Part shown: piece by piece, positions 19,870-31,200 of the stretch
Numbering within the stretch: the first letter of the stretch is position 1
How the letters are laid out: every line of letters starts with the position of its first letter
Source: Spinacia oleracea
Lineage: Eukaryota > Streptophyta > Magnoliopsida > Caryophyllales > Amaranthaceae
Length of the DNA stretch: 64,000 nucleotides
Reading direction: 5' to 3'
Assembly (NCBI RefSeq): GCF_020520425.1
Contig: NC_079490.1
Location: 38,014,723-38,078,722 of the forward strand
The notes under the pieces: generated by a model
The model's input: only the letters and a program-made list of their open reading frames with translations
Database searches by the model: none
Told to the model about the DNA's origin: nothing
Program-made: the position numbers and the translations under genes

Positions 19870-21263
19870 TGTAAGGTTATGATACATATGACATTACATA
19901 GATCATGCGGAAACAACCATTAACCCAGGACAACATATTATTTACACATAATCATATAGCATAATTTAGATGCATACTCTTTGTTGCGTGCCCTCCCTAG
20001 CTGCGCCCGAACCGAACAAGAACAAGTCTTTAGGACTCCAAGTGTCGTCCCTCCGTAGATAGTCCACAGCACGTCCGGATCCGCCTTAAGATTGACCAAC
20101 TAGAATCGCCCTTAAGGTACTAGAAAATTTCGGCAATTTGAGCAAGATGTGTGTTTGAATTTTCTCTCAAAAACTCACTTTGAATACTTTTAAAACTCGT
20201 TATAAATTGTGAGCCCTAGCCTCATATTTATAGGGGTATGGAAAGGGAATCGAAATCCTATTCAGATACAAATTAATTAAACCTAGAATCCTACAAGAAC
20301 TCTAATTTAATTAATTTATCAAATAGAAATAGGAATTTAATCATTAACCGAACTCTGCATGTTTTAGGAAACGTGCACGAACACAAACACTTGCACACAC
20401 ACGCACGGCTGCCACGATGGGCCCCATGCGTGCGCGCGAGCAGCAGCCCACACAGCGCCCGCGCGCGCTGCGCGCTGCGCGTGCTGTGCGCGCTGTGCGT
20501 GCTGTGCAGCCTGCTGGGCCTGGCCTTGCGCTGGGCCTGGCGTGGCTGTTTGTGCGGCGCGCTTGGCTTGCTGGGCGATGGCCTGGCTTCGTGCTGGGCC
20601 TCGTCCGATGCTTATTCGTACGATGCGCTTCCGATTAAATTTTCCGATTCCGGAATTCATTTCCGATACGAACAATATTTAATATTTCCGATTCCGGAAT
20701 TAATTTCCGTTTCGAACAAATATTTAATATTTCCGTTTCCGGAATTATTTTCCGATTCCGGTAATATTTCCGATTCTGACAATATTTCCGTTTCCGGCAA
20801 TATTTCCGATTCTGGCAATATTTCCATTTCCGATAATATTTTCCGATACGTACCATGTTTCCGTTTCCGGCAACATCTACGACTTGGATAATATTTATAT
20901 TTCCGATACGATCCATATTTCCGTTTCCGGCAATATCATCGTTTCCGGAGTATTCATTTCTTGCCTGTGACGATCTTAGCTCCCACTGAAACCAAGATCC
21001 GTCGGTTCCGAATATTCATAGATGGAGTATTTAATGCCATTAAATACTTGATCCGTTTACGTACTATTTGTGTGACCCTACGGGTTCAGTCAAGAGTAAG
21101 CTGTGGATTAATATCATTAATTCCACTTGAACTGAAGCGGCCTCTAGCTAGGCATTCAGCTCACTTGATCTCACTGAATTATTAACTTGTTAATTAATAC
21201 TGAACCGCATTTATTAGACTTAACATAGAATGCATACTTGGACCAAGGGCATTATTTCCTTCA
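19870..21263 (-). repeat. 5' LTR of element B
   Basis: 1394 bp, ends TG...CA on the minus strand, followed on the plus strand by the target duplication CCATC (21264-21268). The TATA box is at 20225-20232 (-). It contains the CGGAAAT array (20635-20949) and the CpG-rich block (about 20382-20610). Differences from 238-1636 are two or three substitutions and short indels. Confidence 0.93.
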
Positions 21264-23224
21264 CCATCAACACAACAGTTTTCGACACACGCTGCGAAAC
21301 CAACTCCTTACAAAAAGAGGAATCGGTACTGACTGGACCACCAAGCAACTTAACACCAAGCGCATGACGGGCAATATCCGTAGGAAAGACACCCTCTAGA
21401 CGACTGCGTGGGTCCTCTGAAGGCCATAAAACCTCTGTCTTCTCAACATTAACATGGAGACCTAAATGAGGACCCTCCTCCAAAATCAACTCCAAGACCT
21501 TTCCAACCACCAAAGTGTCACCAACGATAGTGCCATCTTCCAAGTACCAAGCCTGAAGAGATAGATCAAAAGAGTCTCTGATTCGACACACCAATGGATG
21601 TAGAACCAGAGAAAAAAGCAAAGGGCCGAGAGGATCCCCTTGCTTCACACCTTGACAAGACCACAAGGTATGCTCCCCATAATACAGTCGCGCTGGAGAA
21701 GAGTAGCAGAATTCAACCCAACGCGAAAGAGCAGGACAATGTAGCCGAACCTCACGCAACAAAGCCGATCGATCAACTAAATTGAACGCATTCTGAAAAT
21801 CCACCAATAACATAGAGAGGCCAACATCAGCCCCACGAGCCTCAACCAAACGATTGACAGCATGGAGAATGGCCTCACCACCTGCTGGAACCCCAACTCC
21901 AAACTGAAGCCCTCCTAAGTAGTTTCCTAAACGCGGACCAATCAAAGCAGCCCCGACCTTAGAAACAAGGCGCCTCCAAATAATACCCACAGCAATAGGC
22001 CGAATACCACCACCAGGCTTAACAAGTGGCGTAAGAGGAGCACTAGCAATATATCCTCCAAGCTCACCAGGACACTTTCTAGCAAGAAAAAGATTAACTA
22101 CCTGAGTAATAGCATCCACCAACTCATCAGAAACAGCTACAGCAGCACCACCCAAGCAATCCAAAAGGTGTTGAGCACGCAAGCCATCTCTACCGCACGA
22201 AATACCACGCGAAAAGCCCCTAATCTGCTCCAACACAACAGCGGAGGAAGCAGTAAGCTAGGTGATGATCAATAGGGATATCCGGTAAGGTAGGGACCGG
22301 AAAGGAAGGGTGTTTTGCTTGCAAATCTGCAAGAGTAGCATCACTGTAAGGGGCAAGACCTGAGGACGAAAGAACTCTAACAGCAGCAGTGTAGTGACCG
22401 TCATAAATCTTTCTCTTGCATTGCTTAATATTACGCTCCGCCGAATCATGGTCTTCATCAACATCCAATGGAGACACGCTAGCCAATGTGTCTATGACAA
22501 GTTTCTCATAACCACCAGGCTCACCCCAAGAACGAATAGCAGAGGTGATACTCTCTTCCTGTCGTCGCCGCCTAACACCAGAGGAACACTCACGATTACT
22601 TCGCGGTGAAAAAGTCGTGAGGACACAAAGAGGTAACACAAGCAACTGAACCCAACAAGCGATGTCATCTGGTCTGCAAATCACCTTATCAAGCGCCCCT
22701 TTTAGAACTCGCGAAAAACCCAAACGACATTTGGGAGGGATGGATTTTACAGAACGCAACCGCTTAGACAATAAAGTGTCTAGAAGAGCAACATCAAAAG
22801 AAAAATGATGTTCTCGAGGCACATCAGAAGAAGACTGCTCGGAAGTAGGAGCTTGTGGTTTTTGAATACCGTAGAGAATAAAACGAATAATACCATCCCC
22901 AGAATTAGGTGGGTCAACAAAAACAGTACTAGAACCACTGCCATGTCGACACCTAGTACGATGAGTATGTGTCTTGAAACAATCTCCACATAGCCAAATT
23001 CCCATATGACGAAAGGTCACCTCACCCGTAGAAAAAACCTGCAAATTGGTAGTAAGGGAATGACGGGTTACATCCCGCACACCAGAGCAACAATGACGAT
23101 CCCGTAAGTGAGTGATCAGAGAACTCCTCACCAAACCACGTCCACCTCCATCCTGGCACCCGCTAAGACCCGCAAAAGGGCAATGAAACTTCTCCACAGA
23201 AGCCGTCATATCAAAGCACTTCAA
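21264..23224 (-). pseudogene. 5' and central part of a frameshifted reverse transcriptase gene
   Basis: Two overlapping minus-strand reading frames form one broken gene. The first, from ATG at 23224 to a stop at 22220, has two cysteine/histidine clusters near its start (HCPFAGLSGC with HLRDRHC; LCGDC) that may bind zinc, then a region with IPPKCRLGFSRVLKGAL. The second, from about 22259 to the element B junction at 21264, is a reverse transcriptase domain: GRDGLRAQHLLDCLGG, GGIRPIAVG, FGVGVPAGGEAILH, LVDFQNAFNLVDR, GVKQGDPLGPLLF and AWYLEDGTIVGD. The frames differ by one base near 22250-22262. The catalytic box reads YLEDG where the family normally has YLDDG. The coding sequence continues at 237-1 beyond element B. 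The proteins resemble a plant family annotated as RT-domain proteins; I cannot fix its clade. No endonuclease domain is visible here. Confidence 0.8.
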
Positions 23225-23885
23225 CCGTAAGGAATGGCACTACACCTGAACCGCAATTGAACCCCGAGAATCACCGCAAAACCCACAACTACCTGCCTAG
23301 AAACACTCACGACCAACACAAACTGCCAGAAACACTCACGACCAACAATACCAACACAACAACGTCGCCGAAAATTGATCATAAACTGCCCAAGAAACTC
23401 GCTTCAAACCGTCCCGAAACTGACCAAAAACTTCCCCGAAACTGCCGTATAAGCCCGCCTGAATCCCCACGAATACTCGCCTGAGATGTCGCCTGAGATG
23501 CCCAAGAATCATTGCTGCCGAAAACTGCCGTCGAAACACAACACCGTCGCAAATTCAAACCGCAACCAAGTCGCAATTTCACACTCAACAATAAACTGCT
23601 CAACAAACTCCTGAACTGCCTTCGAACACGCCGTAATCTGGTATCGATGTTGCCGGAAATGGACAACCTCAACCTGCGCCTGGACCCCCTGTGATACGCC
23701 TGAGAATTGCAATGAAAATGTCGCCTTGAAACTACACCAAAAACTGCTGAAAATTCGCCTAGGAACTGCACCTATAACCGCCGATTACCTTTGTGGGACC
23801 GCTGAACCGCCGTGGAACCACCGCCGGATACGCCGGGTAACACTAAACGTCGCCGGTGAAGATGACGAGGAACACCATCGTGCCC
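23225..23885 (-). other. Upstream region of the reverse transcriptase pseudogene
   Basis: About 660 bases, less AT-rich than the surroundings, with many scattered near-repeats of AAACTGCC, CGCCTGA and CTCACGACC. Short ORFs exist on both strands but have no domain. It is probably the 5' untranslated region of the old element or its flank. Confidence 0.4.

Positions 23886-23919
<34 letters not shown>
23886..23919. repeat. (TAT)n microsatellite
   Basis: Eleven uninterrupted ATT-type trinucleotides between the GC-richer upstream region of the RT pseudogene and AT-rich intergenic DNA. It may mark the edge of the inserted old element. Confidence 0.85.
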
Positions 23920-26528
23920 GTTACATATAACTTACAATGTATTATTTACTATTAATTTACTATTATTTATTATTTAATTACGGATTATCAATTATTGATT
24001 TTAGCTACTTATTAGTTATTACTTACTATGTATTATTATATTAATTATTTTTTATTTTTTATTCAATATTTATTTCAATTCAGTACGGAGTAATATTTAG
24101 TTCAGTTCAGTTCAATTCAATTCAGTTGAATTTAACACTACTTCGGCTTCAGCTACTCAAAACAAAACGTAAGTACTTGAGATGTGATAATCAGTCATCT
24201 CCTTTTGGTTGCTTCTTTACTTAATCTAATTTGACCAGCCAATCAAAATGATTTGCTTCTTATTAGCCTAACTAATGAGCTAATCCAACCAATAGGGTTG
24301 AGTAGTTTGCTCCCCAAGGCTTAAGTAAAGTCAAACACGTACCCTGCTTCCTAATTAGTTTCAAATAATGGTCAAATTAGCTAATATTTGACCATTATTT
24401 TCAATTATTTGATTATAATAATGAGGAGTACGCATTATGCATTGACCATTATAAATAGATGAAAATATAAATAGAGACATAGTATCATATCGACATATCA
24501 TAGAAGCGTTACTACATATATACGAGTATGTGCCAAAATTAAGTTGAGGAATTGAAAAATGAGAGAAAGATTGTGGAGCTAAGAATTGACTTCGAAACGT
24601 TTATTATTGTAAGTTTCCTAATTTTGTATGTTCCCATTCTAATGCATTTCTGTTAAGCAAGAAATAAATTAAGAATAAGTGGCGGGAAAGAATGCATGAT
24701 TTACGATTGAAAAAAATTAGTTAGACAAGCTTCTATTCTTGAAAATCTAGCCTAACTTTATGCATTACTTCAACTGTTTCACAATAGTTGTATTATACTG
24801 ATTTTCTGCTTTATGTACATATATTAAATTTGACAACCAATATTTTTAATTACTCCGTACATATTAAAAGAAATTATAAAAGTTGCATATTTTAAAAATA
24901 TATATTGATATATATAAACCTAATAACAATAAAAAAGTTACAATTATGTCTTTACATTTAGTAATAAACGTAGTCAAAATTAGTAAATGAATAGTGTGAA
25001 AAGTCAAAATGATTCATCTATTGTAAAACGGATAAAGTATTATTACGGCGATTTATTTAGTGGAGAAAACTACACTACGTATTTGCAAAAATTGAAATGA
25101 ACAACTTTCAATTAAATGAGAAACTATAAGAGCAACTTCAATGGTTAAAAAAAGGACATGCTCATAAAAAATAGAAATACATGAGCAGGTAGCCAATTTA
25201 TATTATAGGTACGTTAATATTCTTTTCACATACATCGATGCTTTTTAACTACGTATTTGTGTTCTTTGGATGCACCATGCTACTGTGCACCTTGGTCCAT
25301 ATCTAAATCGTGACACATGCATGGGACGCATAACAATACACGGGTGGGTCGCATGGAGTTAATAAACACTGGTGTCCATCATATAAAGATGGTCGTGGAC
25401 CTGGCCCAAGGACCGAAATCGTGAGTCGTGGTTCGGGCTACGTTTTTTGGAAGGACAAGGCACGGTACGACCTAACCCGACACGGCAAAGCACACTAAAT
25501 TTAGTAAAAATAAGGTCAGACTCGAAGGCCCGACCCTGCCCAACATGAGGGTTCGTAGGCCTGGGTCTCATTAATTTTGACCCGGCCCAATACAAGCGAG
25601 CTGGCATGTGTCGGGTCCTTTCATGCCCACAGCTTGTGGGGGCTCGGACCGAAGCCTGAACCAGCTCGTTTCACAGTAATCTTTACCACCACAATTCACA
25701 CACATATTTTCAAGCTCACATGCTCCACAAATGAATGTGTGATGCGGTATTAGCTAGGTATACCATGGAAAGGAACATTGTGTGTAGTTTAATTATGTAA
25801 TCTTGAACTTATGTTTGGAATTCAACCGCTAGACGAGACTTTAAATTTGTCGAGTTGATCTTTAATTATTTAACCTATTTTATTATTATTTTTTGATGCC
25901 TACTTTTATGTTAATATTATTTCCACTCTATCAAAGACCGTTCAACTTGTTGGTTTTGATATTTCAAAAAACTAAGCCTCAAGAGTGATTCATTTCTTTG
26001 ACTACGTATTTTACTTAGCTAAGTTAACAACCAACTTATATTTATACTTGTTTGTTTTACCCTTCTTGAGCAATCATGTACTACCTCCATTTTTAAAAGT
26101 TTTTACGCTTTGGAATATGTGTCTAAGTATGATAATTTTGATCGTAAATTTTTACTATATACATTAAAACGTTACATATAAGATCTTGTTAGATCGATCT
26201 CGGTGGTATTTTTAGAATATCAACTTTTTATAATTTGTTCACACACGAAATTGAATATACTACTCTGTAGTAGTTAAATATTGCATTTGAGTACATGCAA
26301 ATAGAAACTGTAAAGAATTTTAAGAAACAAGGTGTTAATTAAATTAATTAATTGGTTAAAGTTTTAGAGCTGGTCTTTACGAACTGATGATTCTAAATAA
26401 ATCTAATTCCTAGAGGTAGTAGTTAGTATATGTAAGTAGTATTATTTGCTAGAAATGAGTTTATGAACTTGGACCATCTTAAATGATTTTATATTTAAGA
26501 AAAACATATACTTGTCAGGTAGGATTCA
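23920..26528. other. AT-rich intergenic region with a GC-richer repeat-like patch
   Basis: No supported gene. 24090-24130 has a short TTCAGTTCAATTCAG-type tandem. About 25250-25690 is richer in GC with repeated CCCGAC, GGCCCG and GACCCGGCCC motifs, as in hAT-type non-autonomous elements of plants, but I could not identify matching ends or a target duplication. An 82-codon minus-strand ORF there (25359-25607) has no domain. The remainder is A/T-rich single-copy-looking DNA with TACGGAGTA-type strings. Confidence 0.5.
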
Positions 26529-26632
26529 TTTATTTATAATGATAAAGGTCGCAAATTGCGACAACTTTTAGTTGTCGCAATCTTACGTGTCGCAGTTTAA
26601 TTGGCACATTTAGGCGCCACGTAGACTATGCG

Positions 26633-27877
26633 TGATAGTTCAGTAGGAACACTTGACAAGAGGGGGGTGAATTGTTTCTTGGGAACTTGGGTAAGTTTCT
26701 TGCGGAATTTAAACAATAAAGAGACTGAGAATAATGAGCGAAGAAAGATATAAAATGGAGGAACCTTCTTGACCCTAATCAAGAAGAACCTCACTACAAA
26801 TACACTCTTTAACTCGAGTTCCTCTCGAACACGAGTTCCCCACAGCAATCCCCTTTGATTACTGTGCTCCTCTTTCTCTCTCTGGCTTAACTCTAAGTCG
26901 CTCCTTTTCTCTTTGACTTAACTCTAAGTCGCTCTGTTTCTCTTTGACTTAACTCTAAGTCAATTAAGGATCACTCAACCCTTAAACCCAAAATACAATT
27001 TGATATAAAACTCTAGTACGTAATAAAGCTCAAAGTAATAAGGAACTCAAGGGACACTCTTTTGAAAACTGATTCTCTTTTAAAACGTTTAAGCTCTTAA
27101 GATATATTTTGCAAAGATCAGTTGTGTGTTTTGAAAAGCTAAAACTCTTCTCCTTTTATAGGAGAGTTTTACTTAGGGTTGGGTACCCATGTTCTCCTCA
27201 ACTACCCACTAACAGTTACTGCTCAGTAACATGGGCATAGTTGGAGAGAAACAAGGGAGACCAAATCAAAACACTAAATGTACGTTGAACAGAAATACGT
27301 GGGGAGAGTTTCAAGGAACGTGGAAAAACTTTTACTTGAGAAACAAGGAGAATAAATCAGAATCCTATGTTTCATTTATTAATTAAATACATTTTATTTA
27401 TTAAAAAGATTTTCCAAGTTAAAACTCTTTTATAATTACAGTTAACATATTTCATTTAAAACGTACCAAAATACTATGTCCCTTTCATACCAAATTACTT
27501 ATAAACTTTATTAAATACTTACATAAATCCTAAAACATAAACTCATATGTTGTAGTCTTCATGTCGCACCTTTAGAAGCTTCACTCGAAGACTTTCCAAT
27601 TTGTTCCTTCTCTGGAACGTCGAGGATCCACATAATATATGAGGATCTCGCCTTAGTAACTCGCCTAAGAATCTCGCCTTGCTTAATGATTATTTCTTCA
27701 ATGTAGTGTCTGACATGGATCAATTACTTGCTTATATTCCACGTTGCTTAGTTTATCCAACTCAGGATCTCCTTAACTTAGCATTATCCCTCTAAGGATC
27801 TCGGAACCTATTATGCAACATAACTTAACCAATTGTCAGGAGTTTGCTTTGTCATCATCAAAACTTTAGGGTCAACA
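26633..27877 (-). mobile_element. Solo LTR of a retrotransposon
   Basis: 1245-bp sequence that on the minus strand begins TGTTGACCCTAAAG and ends CTGAACTATCA, bounded by a perfect 5-bp duplication ATGCG (26628-26632 and 27878-27882). There is no internal region, so it is a solo LTR left by recombination between two LTRs. A start like TGTTGACCC...GATGATGACAAAG is common in large plant Copia LTRs; family assignment is not certain. It contains a short 31-bp tandem repeat (about 26884-26975). It sits inside the MITE-like element that flanks the ABCB gene. Confidence 0.8.
26884..26975. repeat. 31-bp tandem repeat inside the solo LTR
   Basis: About three copies of a unit that includes CTTAACTCTAAGTCGCTC followed by TTTCTCTTT. 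The last copy diverges after CTAAGTC. Confidence 0.7.
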
Positions 27878-28149
27878 ATGCGTCATCAGAATATTTTTAC
27901 TACCAATTCAATATTTTTACTATGAAAATATGTAAATAGATTATCGATATAAAAAAGGAAATAAATTAGAATATTAAGACTTTCCTACCATTTTTGTAAC
28001 ATGTATAATTGGTTATATAAGTTAAATATTTTAGTTTTCCAATTTAAATCATGACACATAAGCATGCCATGTCATCATTGTGACACGGCTTAAAGGTCGC
28101 ATGTTGCGACCTTTATCATTTTTTTTATTTATATTGTATGGTTTGGTAA

Positions 28150-28157
28150 TATATATA
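28150..28157 (+). promoter_or_regulatory. Candidate TATA box for the ABCB gene
   Basis: TATATATA about 100 bases before the proposed ATG (28256), in the short interval between the MITE-like element and the gene. Composition here is AT-rich, so the call is weak. Confidence 0.35.
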
Positions 28158-28255
28158 CTTAACTCTTGGATGCTAATGTTATAGTCAAGGTAAGTAAGGC
28201 AAGTACAAGTCTGAAAAGGCATTGGATATATTAGTTGTTGAGAAGGCCGGACAAG

Positions 28256-31200
28256 ATGAATGGAGTTGAAGAGGCAACAAGTTCCTCTGTGGATGCAAAA
28301 CACAATAATAGAAACGAAGAAGAGAAGAATGAGAGTAGCACTAGTAATAAAGTTCCATTCTACAAACTCTTTGCTTTCGCGGATTCTACTGATAAGGCAT
28401 TGATGATTATAGGCTCCATTGGTGCTATTGCTAATGGTGTTGCTATGCCCTTGATGGCCATACTTTTGGGTGATTTGGTTAATGCTTTTGGCCAAAATCA
28501 AAATACTAGGGAAGTCATCCATGTTGTTTCCCAGGTACAAATATATACAATTTTATTATCAACTCTGCTCCCATACTTTTGGAAATATTAATGATGAATG
28601 AACGAATACTATATTAGGAACTGTGACAACTTTTTTAAAATTACTATGTACTTGTTACTATGAATTTCAAACAGAATGCCATATTCTTTTACTTTTGAGT
28701 TCATAAACATATTGGAATATTACAACAGTTTGCACCTTCAATTAAAATCATGCTGACCTTAAGAGTTTTTTCAGGTGTCTCTAAACTTTGCTTACTTGGC
28801 TGTTGGAGCTGCAGTAGCTGCATTTCTTCGTAAGCTTTTATCTTATTATTGCTGTCTTTGGTTTTTTCTAATAAAATCATACAATATAACCATCTTATTT
28901 GTAATTCTGGCAGAGGTAGCATGTTGGATGGTAACAGGAGAAAGGCAAGCAGCAAGAATGAGGAACTTGTACTTGAAAACTATACTCGGACAAGATATTG
29001 CCTTCTTTGACAAAGAAATCACCACTGGAGAAGTAATTGGTAGGATGTCTGGCGACACAGTTCTTATACAAGATGCCATTGGGGAGAAGGTATATAATAA
29101 CTTCTTATAATTACTTGTTACAATATGCTATGCTATGCACTGCATTGATATATTCATATATATGATTAATATTGCGGTTAATTTCTGTGTATTGTATTTT
29201 AGGTAGGGCAATTTATACAGCTGATATCAACATTCATTGGAGGTTTTGTGGTTGCATTCATCAAAGGATGGCTTCTCACTCTTGTTATGTTGTCTGTCAT
29301 ACCCTTTCTTGCTACTGCTGGTGCATTCATGACCATCTTTTTCTCGAGGATGGCTACTAAGGGCCAAACTGCTTATGGAAAGGCCGCCATTGTTGTTGAA
29401 CAAACTGTAGGCTCAATAAGGACTGTGAGTTGTTCAACTTTAATTACTCTTTATTTGTTACATCTGCTAAGCTAAGTGATGATGAATTTTAACAGTATTT
29501 TATTATTTCAGGTGGCATCATTTACAGGAGAGAAACAAGCTATTGCGAAATTCAACAAAGCAATTGCAAATGCCTATACAGCAGGTATTCATGAAGGGGT
29601 GACTACAGGAATAGGACTAGGTGTCCTCACATTTGTAATCTTTAGCAGCTATGCTTTGGCCATTTGGTTCGGCTCAAGGATGATTCTACGAGGAGATTAC
29701 ACTGGTGGCACCGTCATTAATGTCATTGTTGGTGTCATTATTGGTTCTATGTAACTACATTCTTACTCTTTCATATCAGTTTTTATCTCAGCATATTTTG
29801 TTTTGTATTTTCTAATTTTAATTGATGCAGGTCACTGGGACAGGCATCTCCAAACATGACAGCATTTGCAGCTGGGCAAGCAGCAGCATACAAAATGTTT
29901 GAGACCATCAATCGAAAGCCAGATATTGACCCTTTTGATCCAAATGGGAAAGTACTAGATGATATTCATGGAGATATTGAGTTTAAAGATGTTCATTTTA
30001 GTTACCCTACTAGACCTGATGAACAAATATTCAGTGGATTTTCTCTTAGCATCTTAAGTGGCAGAACCGTGGCTTTAGTTGGACAAAGTGGGAGTGGTAA
30101 ATCGACAGTGATCAGTCTTATAGAAAGATTCTATGATCCACATGCTGGACAGGTTTTGATTGATGGAATCAATATCAAAGAATTTCAACTTAGATGGATT
30201 AGACAAAAGATTGGATTGGTTAGTCAAGAGCCTGTGCTTTTTGGATCGTCCATTAAAGAGAACATTGCATATGGAAAAGATGGTGCTACAATTCAAGAAA
30301 TAAGAGCAGCAGCTGAGCTTGCAAATGCGGCCAAGTTTATTGATAAGTTGCCACAGGTATAATATGATTAGCATGTATGTTTATATATTATACTCATCAA
30401 GTCATTTTTATCTGAAAAATAAAATAAAAATAAAAATGATAGGGACTAGACACATTGGTTGGTGAACATGGGACTCAACTGTCAGGAGGGCAGAAGCAAA
30501 GGGTGGCAATAGCAAGGGCCATTCTGAAAGATCCGCGGATTTTACTGTTGGATGAAGCTACAAGTGCACTTGATGCAGAATCTGAGAGGGTTGTACAAGA
30601 AGCACTAGACAGGGTAATGGTAAATCGAACCACTGTTATCGTTGCTCACCGTTTAAGTACAGTAAGGAACGCTGATATGATTGCAGTCATTCATCAAGGA
30701 AAGGTGGTTGAGAAAGGCAAGATTCTAACATTTGTTTTATTGTTATTTTCTTAGTTGTCTTGACAATATATTTGCTGATAAGGTTTGCTGCTAATAAATC
30801 AGGTGTGCACTCAGAATTACTCAAGGATCCTGAGGGAGCATACTCACAACTTATACATTTACAAGAAATGAGAAAAGATTCGGAACATGGTAAAGAAGAA
30901 ATTCGGAGCCAATCTAGTATGAGAAGATCATCTTTAAGATCAAGGAGTGAAGGATCCTCAGGGAGAAATAGCAGCAGTATTCGTGACTCTTTCTCAGCGG
31001 TGTCAGGACTAGCAACTGCAGACGTGGTAGAAATCCCAATACAATCTGTTGTTGCAGAAGTTTCTATTAAGCGTCTAGCCTCTCTCAACAAGCCTGAAAT
31101 TCCAATACTTATGGTGGGATGTCTGTTTGCAATTGCCAGTGGTGCAATATTTCCAGTATTCAGTATAATTTTTGCTAGTGCGATTGAAATGTTTTATAGG

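Larger units (their letters stand above)
238..21263 (-). mobile_element. Element B: Ty1/Copia LTR retrotransposon, intact but interrupted by element A
   Basis: This is a full-length Copia element on the minus strand. Its 5' LTR is 19870-21263 and its 3' LTR is 238-1636. It is bounded by the 5-bp target duplication CCATC. Reading in its own direction the order is LTR, tRNA-iMet-type primer binding site, 2.8-kb leader with a GC-rich minisatellite, one gag-pol frame, a 3' untranslated internal segment with a hairpin and polypurine tract, then LTR. Element A (2436-12986) sits inside its 3' internal segment. Without element A and its duplicated TGTGA, element B is about 10.5 kb. The two LTRs differ by eye only at a few bases and short indels in the GC-rich block, which suggests a recent insertion. 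Confidence 0.93.
26538..28123. mobile_element. MITE-like element upstream of the ABCB gene, interrupted by a solo LTR
   Basis: Both ends carry the inverted repeat AATGATAAAGGTCGCA (starting 26538; its complement ends about 28120). Flanking copies of TTTATTTAT at 26529-26537 and 28124-28132 could be a 9-bp target duplication, the length used by Mutator-like elements, if a few extra T bases at the right end belong to the element. Without the solo LTR it would be about 340 bp and non-coding. The right end lies about 130 bases before the ABCB start codon. Superfamily assignment is tentative. Confidence 0.55.

Noticed and set aside
23886..23919. CRISPR-like or satellite array
   Set aside because: A simple trinucleotide microsatellite; no spacers. 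No CRISPR array is expected or seen in this plant DNA.
26597..26848. 83-codon minus-strand ORF
   Set aside because: Lies in the solo LTR and has no retroelement domain.
28049..28540. 163-codon minus-strand ORF over ABCB exon 1
   Set aside because: Antisense to a well-supported exon and extends into the MITE-like element; no domain.
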